Source: Beta vulgaris subsp. vulgaris (lineage: Eukaryota; Streptophyta; Magnoliopsida; Caryophyllales; Amaranthaceae). Taken from it: a DNA stretch of 64,000 bases. Where the stretch lies: NCBI RefSeq assembly GCF_026745355.1, contig NC_079202.1, positions 46,636,873-46,700,872 on the forward strand. Reading direction: 5' to 3'. A program made the translations under genes and the position numbers. This document shows positions 1 through 11,543 of this stretch, in pieces; within the stretch, counting starts at the first letter, position 1, and each line of letters opens with the position of its first letter. The notes beneath the pieces were generated by a model, which had not been told where the DNA came from, made no database searches, and saw nothing but the letters and a program-made list of their open reading frames with translations.

Positions 1-450
1 TGAATGAATGATTAAATGTGATTGAACTTTGTAGTGTCTAGACTCATGGAGTTGAAATTTCTTGCTTGTGATATTTGAATTAATGTATTGAACTTTGAGT
101 GAATAAATTTTTTTTTTTATCGGCTCCGAACCCATAGGGTTGGAATCCTGGATACGCCACTGTCAACAATTGACGAAAAATAAAGAAATTGAACTTAACA
201 AAAAAAAAGACTCAACAAAAATAAGTTAAGTCTAGCAAATACTTAAGTTGAGCAAAAACAAGTTGAGGAGGACAGAACAAATGTTTGAATTAGCTTTGGT
301 GTTTGAACTAGTTTTTTTTTCTGAAAAAGTTATAGATATTAGCTTCTGCAATAAAGATAACTTTTGGAATAGGTGTTGAAAATTAAATAAAGATTGTTTT
401 TCTAATTTTCCGAAATCGAGCACTAACATATATATAACTACCCTTAGATT
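1..450. other. AT-rich gene-free flank with a hAT-like end
   Basis: No gene is visible. Around 123-162 the minus strand reads CAGTGGCGTATCCAGGATT, which resembles the CAGTGGCGGA-type ends seen elsewhere in this window (26467-28320), so this may be the end of a hAT-like element entering from the left. The partner end was not found. Confidence 0.4.
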
Positions 451-452
451 AT

Positions 453-510
453 GTGAGAAATGAGAAAAAATAACTACCCTTAGATTAGATCCTGTCAAGG
501 GCCAAGATTA
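453..510 (+). repeat. Left terminal inverted repeat of the MULE
   Basis: Matches the reverse complement of 9488-9544: outer GAGAAATGAGAA and inner GGCCAAGATTA are exact, with substitutions and short gaps between. Confidence 0.8.
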
Positions 511-1129
511 AGTAACTAATGTTAACTTTAAACTACCTATTTTCATCCTTTCCATGCAAAATCTAATTTTTTTCTCTCTCCTCTTTTCTCTCTCTTCCAA
601 AAACGTTTGTATGATCCCTCCCATCTCCAACTACACATCTCTCCTATCATATTCTTTTTGTCAAGAAATTTCATGGAATCCATTACCGCATCGCATGAAG
701 GTTAGTCTATATTCATGAACATGTATGCTTTTTTTTTCGAAAATTAGTTAATAATTATATAATGAAACTCGCTTCATGGGGACGAAATTCGCTGCATAAT
801 TCATATTGTATGCTTAAGTAATACTCCTATATGATAAGAGTTATAGGGGTACTTATTGGGAACGAAATTCGCTGCATAATTCGCTGCATAATTCATATTG
901 TATGCTAAAGTAATACTTCATGGGAACGAAATTCGCTATGATCATGTGCTCTAAAATATTAGTTGCATTTTGCTGTATATGATATGATGCATTGTGTTTC
1001 TAAACGCAACTGCTACTTCATTGTGTCAATTATGATGCATTGTGCTCTAAAATATTAGTTGCATTTTGCTGTATATGATATGATGCATTGTGTCAATTAT
1101 GATGCATTGTGTCAATGAAGGTGAACATT

Positions 1130-2125
1130 AGAGTTATAGGTTTATTTGATAATTGTTAAAATTATAGTTATAGCATCATTAGAGTTATAGGTTTATTTGA
1201 TAAGAGTTATAGGAATTACTAATTAGAGTTATAGGAAATTCATATTTTGCACACTAATGTTCACCTTCTAATTAGAGATGTAGTAGTATTTAATGAGAGT
1301 TATACGAATTATTAATTAGAGTTATAGGGGTATTTTGAGTAGTCATAAGAGTTAAAATTATAGTTGTAGCATAATTTGGTATGTACGTCTTAATTAGAGT
1401 TATAGGTTTATTTGATAAGAGTTATAGGAATTACTAATTAGAGTTATAGGAAATTCATATTTTGCAAACTAATGTTCACCTTCTAATTAGAGTTGTAGTA
1501 GTATTTGATTAGAGTTATACGAATTACTAATTAGAGTTATAGGGGTACTTTGAGTAGTCATATACTAGTTTTATATGCACGCGATGCGTGCAAAGATATA
1601 TAGAAAATTAATTTTTTTTAGGGAATGTAAAAAATTAAATTATTTGTGAATTATATCTAATAAATTAGGGATATTTGAATTGTTGATGGTTTTCTTTTTG
1701 TAATGCCTTTTAAATTACTAATTAGAGTTATATGGGTATTTTGAGTAGTTATAAGAGTAATAATTATAGGTATATCATTATCTTGGTATTTACGTCTTAA
1801 TTAGAGTTATAAGTTTATTTGATAAGAGTTATAGGAATTACTAATTAGAGTTATATGATTATTTGACATGTAATAATAGATATAATTATAGCTATGGCAT
1901 TTCTTGTTGTGTACGTTCTAATTAGAGTTATAGGAATATTTGATTAGAGTTATATGAATTACTAATTACAGTTACATGAGTATTTGACTAGTGATAAGAG
2001 TTCAATTATAGTTATGCATTACTAATTACATAGCAAGACTTCTTTACAGTTAGTGAGTAGTTAGAGTTATATGAAATAATTATTACAGTTATAGACACTC
2101 TTGATTAGAGTTATAGGAATTTATG
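1130..2125. repeat. 22-bp repeat array, block 1 (upstream of the transposase)
   Basis: Many degenerate copies of the core ATTAGAGTTA on the + strand. The usual unit is 22 bp: the 10-base core plus a variable 12-base tail such as TATGAATTACTA or CAGGAGTATTTG, often alternating to give a 44-bp dimer. Looser related sequence with 'attagttgcattttgctg'-type duplications starts near 780. The array is split by a Helitron-like fragment at 1565-1705. Confidence 0.85.
1565..1705 (-). mobile_element. Helitron-like fragment with CTAG end and hairpin
   Basis: Read on the minus strand the segment ends with the palindrome TGCACGCATCGCGTGCA (1592-1576), a short spacer and then CTAG followed by T. This is the layout of a plant Helitron 3' terminus. 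About 115 bp of the body matches the segment at 22999-23180, which starts in the same way. The 5' limit is inferred from where the 22-bp repeats resume (about 1706). Confidence 0.55.
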
Positions 2126-2183
2126 TGTGCAATACTTTGAATTCTAAATCGTTGACTTACAGTTTATACCTATTTAATATGCA

Positions 2184-4686
2184 GAGGCAAGAACTAGTAA
2201 CTCTATGCAAAGCATAAACATTGCCTCATTAAATCTGTCTACACCACCTAAGCAAAGTACGAACATCACCCATGCGGAGAACATGAGTTCACTCGAGTTG
2301 TTCCAGCAGAATTAATTCCTAAAGTTGGGCAGATTTTCGACAGTCTTAAAGATGCAATAGACTTTTATAATATATATGCTGTAGCATGTGGATTTGATAC
2401 TAGAATGTCTACCGAGACTCGAGCAAAGGATGGCACTATTGTATTCAAATACATTTTGTGTAACAAGCAAGGAGTGAAGGCAGTGGCTGCAGCAAATCAC
2501 ACAACTAATATTGAGTCGGTTGAGCCAATTTCCCCAACTCAAAAGAGGAGGAGAAAACTTACACGGGTTGGTTGCAAAGCCAAGATTGTTTTCCGACTTC
2601 ATGAGATATCCAATATCGAGTTTGGTCTTTTCATGAAGGACATAACCACAAGCTACTAAGTCCTGAAGAAGGACAATTCCAAAAGTTGAAAAGAAATTTG
2701 ACGATGTATCAAAAGAAAAATGATAATTGATAACTCTAAACTCAATATTGGAGCAACAAAGACGTACCGAATGTATAAGGAGAAGGTTGGTGGTTATGGA
2801 AATGTTGGAGCAACTGTTGGCGACTTCAAAAACTTTGCACGGGATGTTAGAGCATACATTGGAGAACATGATGCTGATATGTTTATAAGCACCTTAAGTA
2901 GACAAAAGGAGATGAATAGTGGATTTTTCTTTGACTATGTAGCTAATGCGAAAGAAGGTTTGCATAGAGTGTTTTGGGCCGATGCTTTGTGTAGGAGAAA
3001 TTACTTTGCTTTTGGAGATGTTGTCTCGTTTGATGCTACGTATGGAACAAACATGTACAACTTGGTATTCTGCCCATTTACAGGGATTGACCATCATAAA
3101 AGGTAATTCATATAACTCTTATGACTAGTAAAATACTCCTGCAACTCTAATTAGTTATTCAATAACTTTATACTAGTAAAATACTCCTGCAACTCTAATT
3201 AGTTATTCATGTAACTCTAATCAAATACTCTTGTAACTCTAATTAGTAATTCATATAACTCTAATCAAATACACCTGTAACTCTAATTAGTAATGCATAT
3301 AACTCTAATCATATACTCATGTAACTATAATTAGTTTTCATATAACTCTAATCAAATACTCTTGTAACTCTAATTAGTAATGCATATAACTCTAATCATA
3401 TACTTATGAAACTATAATTTCTCAGTCTAGTCTATCTTTTATGTATCTCCGTCGTATATTTTAAGATTTTTTCCTTTCCTTTTCATAGGTCTGTGATTTT
3501 TGGTGCTGCTTTGACATCAAGAGAGAATGACAATTCTTTTGTGTGGGTTTTTGAAAAATTCAAACAAGCTATGGGCAATAAGGAACCAAACTTTATTATC
3601 ACTGACCAGGATCCTGCAATGAAGAAAGCTTTCCCAAAAGTTTCAATGATGCACAACAAAAATTCTGCATGTGGCATATTATGGGTAAACTTACTGACAA
3701 GGTGGGGAAAGGGAAAGACATACAGATTACAAACTCAACTGATACAGAAGGGTTAGAAGAGTCGGAACCTAATGACATGGTGGGGATAGCTGAACGCAAT
3801 AAAGAAAAAGATTTCCTCAATAAGATAAATGCTTGTGTTTGGGATAAAGAATCAGAGCCACAAGAGTTTGTTGATAAGTGGAATGAAGTAATACAAGAAT
3901 TCAATCTACAGCAAAATAAGTGGCTTAATGACATATTCAACATAAAGGAGTCTTGGATCCCAGCATATATATTTCAAAGAGAAACCAATAGCTGGCTTAA
4001 TCCGCACAACACAAAGATCAGAGAGCCAGAATAGTTTTTTCGGTAATTTCAATAGTCCATGTGCTACATTGGTTGAGTTCTGGTTGCGTTTCCAAACGGC
4101 TGTACAACAACAAAGACATGCTCAAAGCAGTTTGAACAAAGATAATGATACTTCCTACCCTCTACTTATCACCCCTTGGCCGATGGAAGCAAGCGTCTCT
4201 AAAGTATACACCCATGTAATCTTTTACCTATTTCAAGAAGAAGTGAGTGCAGCATGTTTCACATGTGATCATGCAAGGTCTGAAATTAGGGATGGAATGG
4301 AATACATCACTATCACTGAAGATAGAAAGAAAGAATTATGAGGTCACTTTAGATCCAATGATTTCGATGCCATATGTTCATGTTCACTATTCGAGAGAGT
4401 TGGATTGGTATGTAGGCATATTCTTTGGGTTTACAAGGCCAAACATTTGAATAAGTTGCCCGATAAATATATCCTCACTCGATGGACGAAGGAAGCACAC
4501 AAAAGTCATATTCATGAGTTTGATGAAAATTTTCCTAAAGATTGTGGAAAGGTAGAAATGAAGCAAATAAAATTAGGTGAATTGTGGACTGAAATATATA
4601 CAACCATTGGTCTCGTTGAAGAAAGGGATGAAGATATTGATGCTCTAATTGAAAATCTAAGAGGCTTCAAGAAATCCATCCATTGA
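2184..4686 (+). pseudogene. FAR1/FHY3-related MULE transposase, frameshifted
   Basis: This looks like the element's transposase. Parts in order: a FAR1-type DNA-binding region from about 2289 (GQIFDSLKDAIDFYNIYA, then ACGFDTR and a basic KRRRKLTRVGCKAKI stretch); a MULE transposase core with FDATYGTN before the intron and the second acidic motif ITDQDPAMKKAF after it; CMWHIMGKL; a carboxylate-rich FVDKWNEVIQEF that may hold the third catalytic acid; and a SWIM zinc finger (CSC...LVCRH, about 4377-4425). An intron at 3103-3488 (GT..AG) joins HHKR to SVIFGAAL in frame. The reading frame is broken by small indels at about 2630, 2712, 3650, 4030 and 4340, so this copy should not make full-length protein unless some are assembly errors. 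The 5' exon start after AG at about 2182 is inferred. Confidence 0.8.
3103..3488 (+). repeat. Transposase intron built from the 22-bp repeat (block 2)
   Basis: The intron begins GTAATTCATATAACTC and ends TTTCATAG. About 320 of its 386 bases are copies of the same repeat, here reading TAACTCTAAT on the + (sense) strand, that is, inverted relative to block 1. Confidence 0.85.
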
Positions 4687-4802
4687 TCTCGCGTAACAAA
4701 GTGGTTTTCTCCAAAAGACGCTATAATTTGACTGTAAAAAGTATATATAGAAAGTTAAAAAAAATAATATAAAATAATGAAGTATGATGTAGGTAATAAT
4801 GT

Positions 4803-7272
4803 TTACCTCTGTGCCAAAGTTTCATTGTGATCTACCATACAATAATCAACTACATGTTTCCGGAAGGATGACATGTATGATAATAGTGTTACATTTTGGC
4901 GCATAAATTTTGAAACCAAAGTGACAGGGACATTTTGAATCCCACAATTATATGTAGAACCAAGACCATCATTGTTGACATTATGGCTATTAGAAGATGT
5001 ACGCAACCAAGACATTGGAGATCTAACGCAACCATCTCTCTTTGTTGATTTCGTCCACATGAGAACACGACTTAATAACACACTCATCTCCAATAATTGA
5101 AATATCAACAAAGGATGGGGAAGTTACATCTGAACCCTTGGCACCAATTAATAACTCGTTTTCAGACTGAGAGAGTAATTGGAAAGTTGGCATATCATCA
5201 GCAGCTTTTTTCATAGCAGAAATAGAATCTGTGACATTATCGATATATACTTGCCATGCATCTTCATGAACAAAAGCCGGAGTTGGAGACAAAGTAGGAG
5301 AATCAGAAACATGTATATTATCTTTCCCTTTATTTTCTGCGTTATTGATCATACTCTTTGCTTTTGACAATCGATCAATATAATGGGAAGACACAACGTC
5401 CAAGTCTCTTTTCATTAACAACAAAATCTCATGCAGGCCCTGTGAAAAAGAAAGGAAAAAATCTTAAAATATATGAAGATACATATATGATAGACTAGAC
5501 TGGGAAATTATAATTACAGGAGTATCTGATTAGAGTTATATACATTACTAATTAGAGTTACAAGAGTATTTGATTAGAGTTATATAAATTATTAATTAAA
5601 GTTACAGGAGTATTTAATTAGAGTTATATGAATTACTAATTAGAGTTACAGGAGTATTTGATTAGAGTTATATGAATTATTAATTAGAGTTACAGGAGTA
5701 GCACAATAGTCTTATATCCTACAACTGCACAATAGACTGATAAATTATAGTTACAGGAGTATATGATTAGAGTTATATGCATTACTAATTAGAGTTACAT
5801 GAGTATTTGATTAGACTTATATAAATTACTAATTAGAGTTACAAGAGTATTTGATTAGAGTTGTATGAATTTATAATAAGAGTTACACTAGTGCTAGCCC
5901 AAAATCTTCTAGAAGACTCCCTCGTACTAGAGATGATAACATGTGTTACATTACCGTTATAGACTTATAGTTGTATTATTTTTTTTGAGGGGGAGTTCTA
6001 GTTGTATTTAGTTAGTTTGGACGAAAATATCTAAACTATGATATTTATTTTCCAATAAATACATTTCATCTGCTGCAGGATATCATGAATAATGATTAAA
6101 AACATAATAGAATATCATGAAAAGGCAATAAAAATATATGATAAGATAAGAGTTATAGGAGGACATACATCTGTTGCAGTTTTATGTATCTCCTCATCAG
6201 AAGGCAAGCTATCTGAAATCTCAAAGCTAATTACCTTCTTGCAGTGAGAAATATCAGGCAAACACTTCCTTTGGATATCCTGGACTGAAGGTACTGAATT
6301 ACATAGAAGACGCGAAGAGAGCTGACTCTCTAAATCCAACATCCCATTCCCAAAACTCCCAGAACCTAACTCATCATGAATACGTTTTTGGAAATTTTCA
6401 TCTGTCCAAAATTAAACAAGGGGATCTCTAGGTAACGCCTGAGATTTGAAAACTAAGCTATGGAAGTATATAATTTCTAACATGATAACACAACCTCCAA
6501 GATTAGCCAAACTATCTACATGATATTTCACAAATCCATTAGATAGCTTCTCCAGTACATATGAGCACCAATCAAATTCTTTTATTTTACCTACTTCAGA
6601 CACAGATTTTAAAAGTTTCAAATCCACCTTATTGTTCGACGTAGGAGCAAGAAACCTACCCATAGCATAAAGGACAAACAAACTTTTAAATTCATCTTCC
6701 CCCGCCTGCATCTCATTTGATCGAATCTTAGCAGCTACATCCTTCAAAAAAATTCCTTGTCTGTCATCAACAACATCAAACTTAAATCGAAACTCTCTTT
6801 TCAAGATATTATCAGATTCCTTAGATCCTCTACCAGTGGAAATTTTCTCAACCTCATAATCACCCATGGGAAGCAAAAAGACCTCATGCACATCAAACTT
6901 ACTAACCACAAATTTATTCACCGCATCGATTCTAAACACCCAACTGCCAGGATTAAAAGACTTTATTAAAAAAGGGATCATGGTTGTAGGACTTTGAGTC
7001 AAATGCAAACTGCAAAGACCTCCAAAACCAATGTCATTCACATCTTGAACTTGTTGCGAAGATAAGTCCTTTATAAGCTTTACCAACTCATTCGGTCTAC
7101 ATTGAGTAGACAACTCTGAAGGTTTTTTTTTCTGTTTCGGTACATGTGATAAACTATCCTTTTTAAGTAATTTGGCCCATTTCTTATCAATCAAATCCAT
7201 ACTTTGACCTGCACTACGCTTACCGTTCACATTACCAACCTCGACAATGTTCATATCTACATACACATACAT
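4803..7272 (-). pseudogene. Antisense MULE accessory gene (plant Ulp1-associated N-terminal region), truncated
   Basis: Exon 1 runs 7272-6169 and ends GAT|GTATGT. Exon 2 starts at 5439 after a TTTTTCACAG acceptor and keeps the frame. Residues about 90-155 (DIGFGGLCSLHL, FLIKSFNPGSWVFRID, FDVHEVFLLPMGDYEVEK) follow the pattern found N-terminal to Ulp1-type cysteine proteases in plant MULEs (a DUF1985-like region). Exon 2 ends in a segment (VDYCMVDHNETLAQR) like the linker just before the protease, then a donor-like AG|GTAAAC at about 4806-4800. No protease catalytic region follows; the transposase 3' end occupies that DNA. An in-frame TAA lies at about 6414-6412 and a frameshift near 5030. Family assignment rests on remembered pattern, not a search. 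The function of such captured genes is unknown to me. Confidence 0.6.
5515..5890. repeat. 22-bp repeat array, block 3 (intron of the antisense gene)
   Basis: Regular copies of ATTAGAGTTA on +, alternating tails CAGGAGTATTTG and TATGAATTACTA, inside the 6168-5440 intron of the minus-strand gene. In the sense of that gene it reads TAACTCTAAT, as in the transposase intron. One interruption at about 5700-5740. Confidence 0.85.
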
Positions 7273-7479
7273 AAACTAATCACAAATTCATACAACCAGA
7301 ATTGAATATTCAAAACATAAAATATCGATTATAGTGGTACTCATATAATCATGTTTGCCACAGGTGTTCAAGTTAAGAGTAACACATAGATAAAACACAA
7401 ATTAAACCATCACTAAAACATCATGACATTAAGTAACCCCCACATGTATACATCAATTATCATTTACAATTATGACAAC

Positions 7480-7740
7480 ACTTGATTAAAGTTGTAGGAT
7501 ATAGTAGTGAAGAAGTACACCAATACTTATTTAAAGTTATAAGAAATACTATTTAGAGTACTGACAACACTTAATTAGAGTAGTAGGTAGTAGTATTTAA
7601 GAGTTATAACAATGCTTGTTAAGAGTTATAGGATGTACAAATTAGAATTATGGCAGTCCTCTTTAGAGTTATACGAATGAGTAGTTAACTTTACAGAAAT
7701 ACCTATTAGAGTGATGCTAATACATGTTTAAAAGTTGTAA
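7480..7740. repeat. 22-bp repeat array, degenerate block 4
   Basis: Scattered variants such as TTAAAGTTATAAG, TTAGAGTAGTAGG and AAGAGTTATAGG on +, upstream of the antisense gene. Clearly related to blocks 1-3 but more diverged. Confidence 0.6.
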
Positions 7741-9487
7741 TCAATTATCATTAAGATGATTGATAATTACAAGCTCTAGAGAGTATATACATGAGGTAAA
7801 AAAAAGTCTCAAACTCCAAACTGGTAAAAAATTATACAAACAATGGTGAAATAATTAATGCTAAGAATGTCAATATTGAATACAACACTAAACAAATTCA
7901 ACGTCTATGTCAAAGTTATCGCTACCACCCATCAACAAGAGCTCCTCTTTCATCCTCTCTCTACATCGAACACAAACCACAAACCCCTGAAAATGCATCA
8001 ATCAAATCTGTTGAGACTGAAAATCGCAATTTCTATACTGCTCCGTACTCTTCACACCCTAAAAGAATACCTTATAAATTATAATCTTATATGCAAGGCA
8101 CTGTCCTATAAAAACCATACAGCTCACAGTACTAGCAAACAAATAGAAGAGCAAAGCTGTTGTATTACAACAAATACAACCACAACAACAAAACCTTAGT
8201 CCCAATTTTATTTGGGGTCAGCATATATAATCGTCATGGTACAACAAATAAATAAGAAAAATGAACTACATTCTATGCATTCTGGTGCAGGGTAATAAAC
8301 ATGTTGAAAAAGAAAGAAATGTTTCTGACCTCTAATTTTTACAAAACCCATACTCTACATTCCTGTCTATATTGAACTATTGGGAACTAGCCAGTGAACC
8401 AACCAAAACAAATTATGTGTTGAAGAAGCTTTATAGTACTGAAACTATATGCTAAGTTGCTAAAACTATGAACCTTCCCACACCCAAGAACATTACAACC
8501 ACCAAATGTTCGAAATTCGCAAAGGAACATGAAAATGTCATTTGATTCAAGCTAATCAACAACTAATTAACTAGGGAGCTAGTACCAACAAAGCCATGAA
8601 CATGCAACCAACATTGTACTAAATTTCCATCAAAACCCACAAAACCCACCTAACAATCAACAAAATCAACACAAAACTCACATGGGTACACAAAACAATC
8701 ACTACCCAGAAACTAAAAACCAACCAAAACAACAAATCACATTTCCCATAACAAGATAACAACGAAACCCAAAATTCAATTTTAGTAAAGATTAAATCTT
8801 TAACCAGTAAAATTTCATTAAAAAAAAAAAGATTAAATCTTTAACCAGTAAAGATTAAATCTTTAACCCAAAATTTCATTAAACCCACCAAAATCAAGTT
8901 CTTGAAAAAAATTAGACAAAGAATTGGTAAACTTAAACAGATTTTAAACAAGATTAATTTTTAAACAAATTAATGTCAAGAAAATTAATTTTTATAAACT
9001 CGAAAATTTTCGCATAATTAATGTCAAGAAATCATAATCACAATTCTGAAAAAAAATCAAGAAGTAAACTAGAACGGAAAAAAAATTACCTTTCTCTCCC
9101 ATACTGTCTGCAACAATTAAACTTGAGATTTAGTGTCGAATTGCAGAAGAATATCGCTGAACTAGTTGATTTTGGTGAATTGCAGAAGAAAATCGCTGAA
9201 CTAATTGCAGGAAAAAACTTGAAACCGTCGAAGTTGATCAGAGGGTACTATTTGCAGAAGAAGTCGAACTTGAACTTGAGATTTAGTGTCGAAGTTGAAA
9301 CCGTCGAAGTTGAGCAGAGGGTAGTATTTGCAGAAAATCGCTGAACTAGTTGATTTTAGGCCCTAGTATTTGCAGGAGAGAGGAGAGAGGAGAGACGAGA
9401 GAGGAGAGAGAGAGGATGAAAGAGGAGAGAGAAGAGAGATAGGAGAGAGAAGCGTGGGATTTTCGAGTGTAATCCCTTTTTTATTTT
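7740..9487. other. Non-coding right interior of the MULE
   Basis: No convincing gene. It holds a small tandem repeat around 8785-8880 (GATTAAATCTTTAACCAGTA, about three copies), reiterated GAATTGCAGAAGAAAATCGC-like segments at 9120-9350, and a GAGAGA-rich tract at 9373-9450 that is the counterpart of the TCTCTC tract near the left end. Confidence 0.6.
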
Positions 9488-9544
9488 TAATCTTGGCCGT
9501 TACATGTAACATGATCTAAGGGCTGTTATTCTTTCTCATTTCTC
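9488..9544 (-). repeat. Right terminal inverted repeat of the MULE
   Basis: Inverted partner of 453-510. It is followed outward by ordinary sequence and a long (TA)n tract. Confidence 0.8.
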
Positions 9545-9573
9545 ATGTAAAACCTCATTCTCACCTGAACTCA

Positions 9574-9577
<4 letters not shown>

Positions 9578-9629
<52 letters not shown>
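9578..9629. repeat. (TA)n microsatellite
   Basis: About 26 uninterrupted TA units just outside the right end of the MULE. Confidence 0.95.
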
Positions 9630-9631
<2 letters not shown>

Positions 9632-9926
9632 TAGACAAACAAATGTCATGCTGCCACATGTGCTCTTCCTTCCCCCATACAATGAAACGAGACATCTATA
9701 CCAATATATTAAAAGGCATGCGAAAACAAGAAATTGTACCATGTGACGCTCTCCCTAGGGAGTTTTAGTTCATGTAATTCATATACAATAAAATAAATAA
9801 GAAATTGCATAGTATAGGGTTTGATCACATGACCTCAAGTACATATACTAAAGTTTTAACCACTAGGCTAAGTTGTATTTAGTGTTATAATCATAAAGTA
9901 TTATATTAATAAATGAATTTTTTTTC

Positions 9927-9959
9927 TTACCCGGAGCATAGCCCGGGCCTAATAACTAG
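9927..9959 (+). mobile_element. Helitron-like 3' terminus (+ strand)
   Basis: A hairpin CCCGG-AGCATAGC-CCGGG is followed after 10 bases by CTAG and then T, the classic arrangement of a Helitron 3' end. The 5' end was not located, so the extent of the element (leftward, perhaps through 9630-9927) is unknown. Confidence 0.5.
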
Positions 9960-10033
9960 TTAAACAATAAAAATGTGTGTCAAGACTCGAACAAATGACC
10001 TCTCATTTGCTATGCTAATGTACTAATCAACTA

Positions 10034-10288
10034 CTCCTTCCGTTTTTTTTTAGATGTAACATTGGACTTTTCACATTTGCCGAGTCACAACTTTGACCAA
10101 TAATATCTCCAATTGTATAAAAGTAAAAATTACAAAAAATATATATTTGGAAAGTGTATACCGTGACGAATCAAACAAGATCACACATGACTATATTTTC
10201 TTATGTATAAATAACAATTAGTGGTCAAAGTGTATTGGATGAATAGTGCCCAAAGTCAATATGTTACATCTAAAAAATACGGAGGGAG
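10034..10288. mobile_element. Stowaway-like MITE
   Basis: 255 bp with long inverted arms: the left CTCCTTCCGTTTT...AGATGTAACAT pairs with the right ATGTTACATCT...ACGGAGGGAG. It is flanked by TA on both sides (10032-10033, 10289-10290), as expected for Tc1/mariner-type MITEs. Confidence 0.85.
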
Positions 10289-10622
10289 TACAATACAATG
10301 CTCATGTTAGTATTTCAGAGGGGGAATCATTTAAAGACAAATATTTCTGTTTTTTTCAAATGCATATCACTAAATATCTGAGATGTATGACCTAGGACAA
10401 GAACTAGTTATGACTCTAATATCTAATATCTGACAGTCAATAACTAGTACAATAACTAACGACTACTGCTACAACTACTTTTGCCAAACAAACCTTTAAT
10501 AGGCCTAGTTATTCAATAAATTTTAATAAGTTCACTTAAATTGTGATAAATTCAAATTAGTTTAATTCTCATAAATTCTGGTGAAAACAAGCACTTTTTT
10601 TTTTAGCAAAATATGTTTTTCT

Positions 10623-10818
10623 TTTTGATAAATTTATCATGTAATTACGAGGTCGGAGCTTGAATTTGATTTTGTTTCCTCACTTTGGAGTTAAATCATA
10701 TCCAGAAAAAGACTTGTTAATTTTGATAAATTTATCATGTAATTACGAGGTTGGAGCTTGAATTTGATTTTGTTACCTCACCTTGGAGTTAAATCATATC
10801 CAGAAAAAGACTTGTTAA
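10623..10818. repeat. 98-bp tandem duplication
   Basis: Two nearly identical copies (10623-10720 and 10721-10818) starting TTTTGATAAATTTATCATG and ending AAAGACTTGTTAA. No gene seen in the 10291-10958 interval. Confidence 0.9.
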
Positions 10819-10958
10819 TTAATTAGGTAGACTGCTTCAAAGAAGAAACCGAGAGATTAGAATATTTTAGGGTTGCCAAATCGTATTAGTGTCTATCATT
10901 TAGTAGTTATTGGAAATTTTTTGGAAAAGAAACATCGGAAATGTTTTGAAATGTATTA

Positions 10959-11166
10959 CTTCCTCCCTTTCAATTTAGTTGTGACACTTTCTATTTTAAG
11001 AAGTTTCAATTTAGTTGTGACACTTTCAATTCGGATAATAATTTCTCTCTATCTCTCTTTTAGCACATGAGACCCTTTTATTTTCTTTCTCTATCTCTCT
11101 CCTCTCCAAAAATTGCATAAGAATCTGTAATTTAAAAAATATCACAACTAAATTAAACAGAAGAAG
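10959..11166. mobile_element. Stowaway-like MITE, degenerate
   Basis: Left CTTCCTCCCTTTCAATTTAG pairs with right CTAAATTAAACAGAAGAAG; flanked by TA (10957-10958 and 11167-11168). An internal duplication of CAATTTAGTTGTGACACTTT lies near the left end. Confidence 0.7.
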
Positions 11167-11543
11167 TAGAAGAATGACAAAAGCAAGCTCGAGTCCAAGC
11201 TCAATTACCCTAGGCCCTACCGTTGTTTAAAATCATATTGTAGTATCACTTATTCAAAATTTTCACAGTACCAAATGATTTTACTAGTTTCTCTATCTTT
11301 CAATTAATAAATTTTGTTGATTAAATGGTCCATGTGCTCTACAACCCATCTGTTGGGATTCAAAACCCATTATCTTAAACTATAAAATGGCAAAAATTTG
11401 CTATACATATTTTAATTCACATTATTTCATGAAGCTTAATCTAATTATTTCGGTTTCGAACCCCAAAATTAGATGAGACAACGTTAGAGATCTCATTAAG
11501 ACACTTATAAACTACAAGTTACTACGAGGATAGTACTAGTAAT

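Larger units (their letters stand above)
453..9544. mobile_element. Large Mutator-like element (FAR1-type MULE), about 9.1 kb
   Basis: The two ends are inverted copies. The left end (453-510) and the reverse complement of the right end (9488-9544) share the 12-base outer motif GAGAAATGAGAA, then a block containing CCCTTAGAT, then the inner GGCCAAGATTA. Inside the ends lie matching pyrimidine/purine tracts (TCTCTC-rich at about 570-597, GAGAGA-rich at about 9373-9450), so the inverted arms may extend to about 150 bp. Between them are a FAR1/MULE transposase on + and an antisense accessory gene on -. I could not find a clean 9-11 bp target duplication, so the exact outer boundaries are uncertain by some bases. 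A second copy of ATAACTACCCTTAGATT lies just outside the left end (434-450). Confidence 0.8.

Noticed and set aside
434..486. The repeated ATAACTACCCTTAGATT as the MULE's target duplication
   Set aside because: Both copies are at the left end, so it cannot be a target duplication.
2312..2869. 185-codon minus-strand frame over the transposase
   Set aside because: It is the shadow of the FAR1-type coding sequence, which has clear family motifs on the + strand.
5515..5890. CRISPR-like array of regular repeats
   Set aside because: The repeats are only 22 bp, degenerate, without unique spacers, and lie in a eukaryotic transposon intron.
7858..8199. 113-codon Thr/Asn-rich frame
   Set aside because: Low-complexity, no motifs, inside MULE non-coding DNA.
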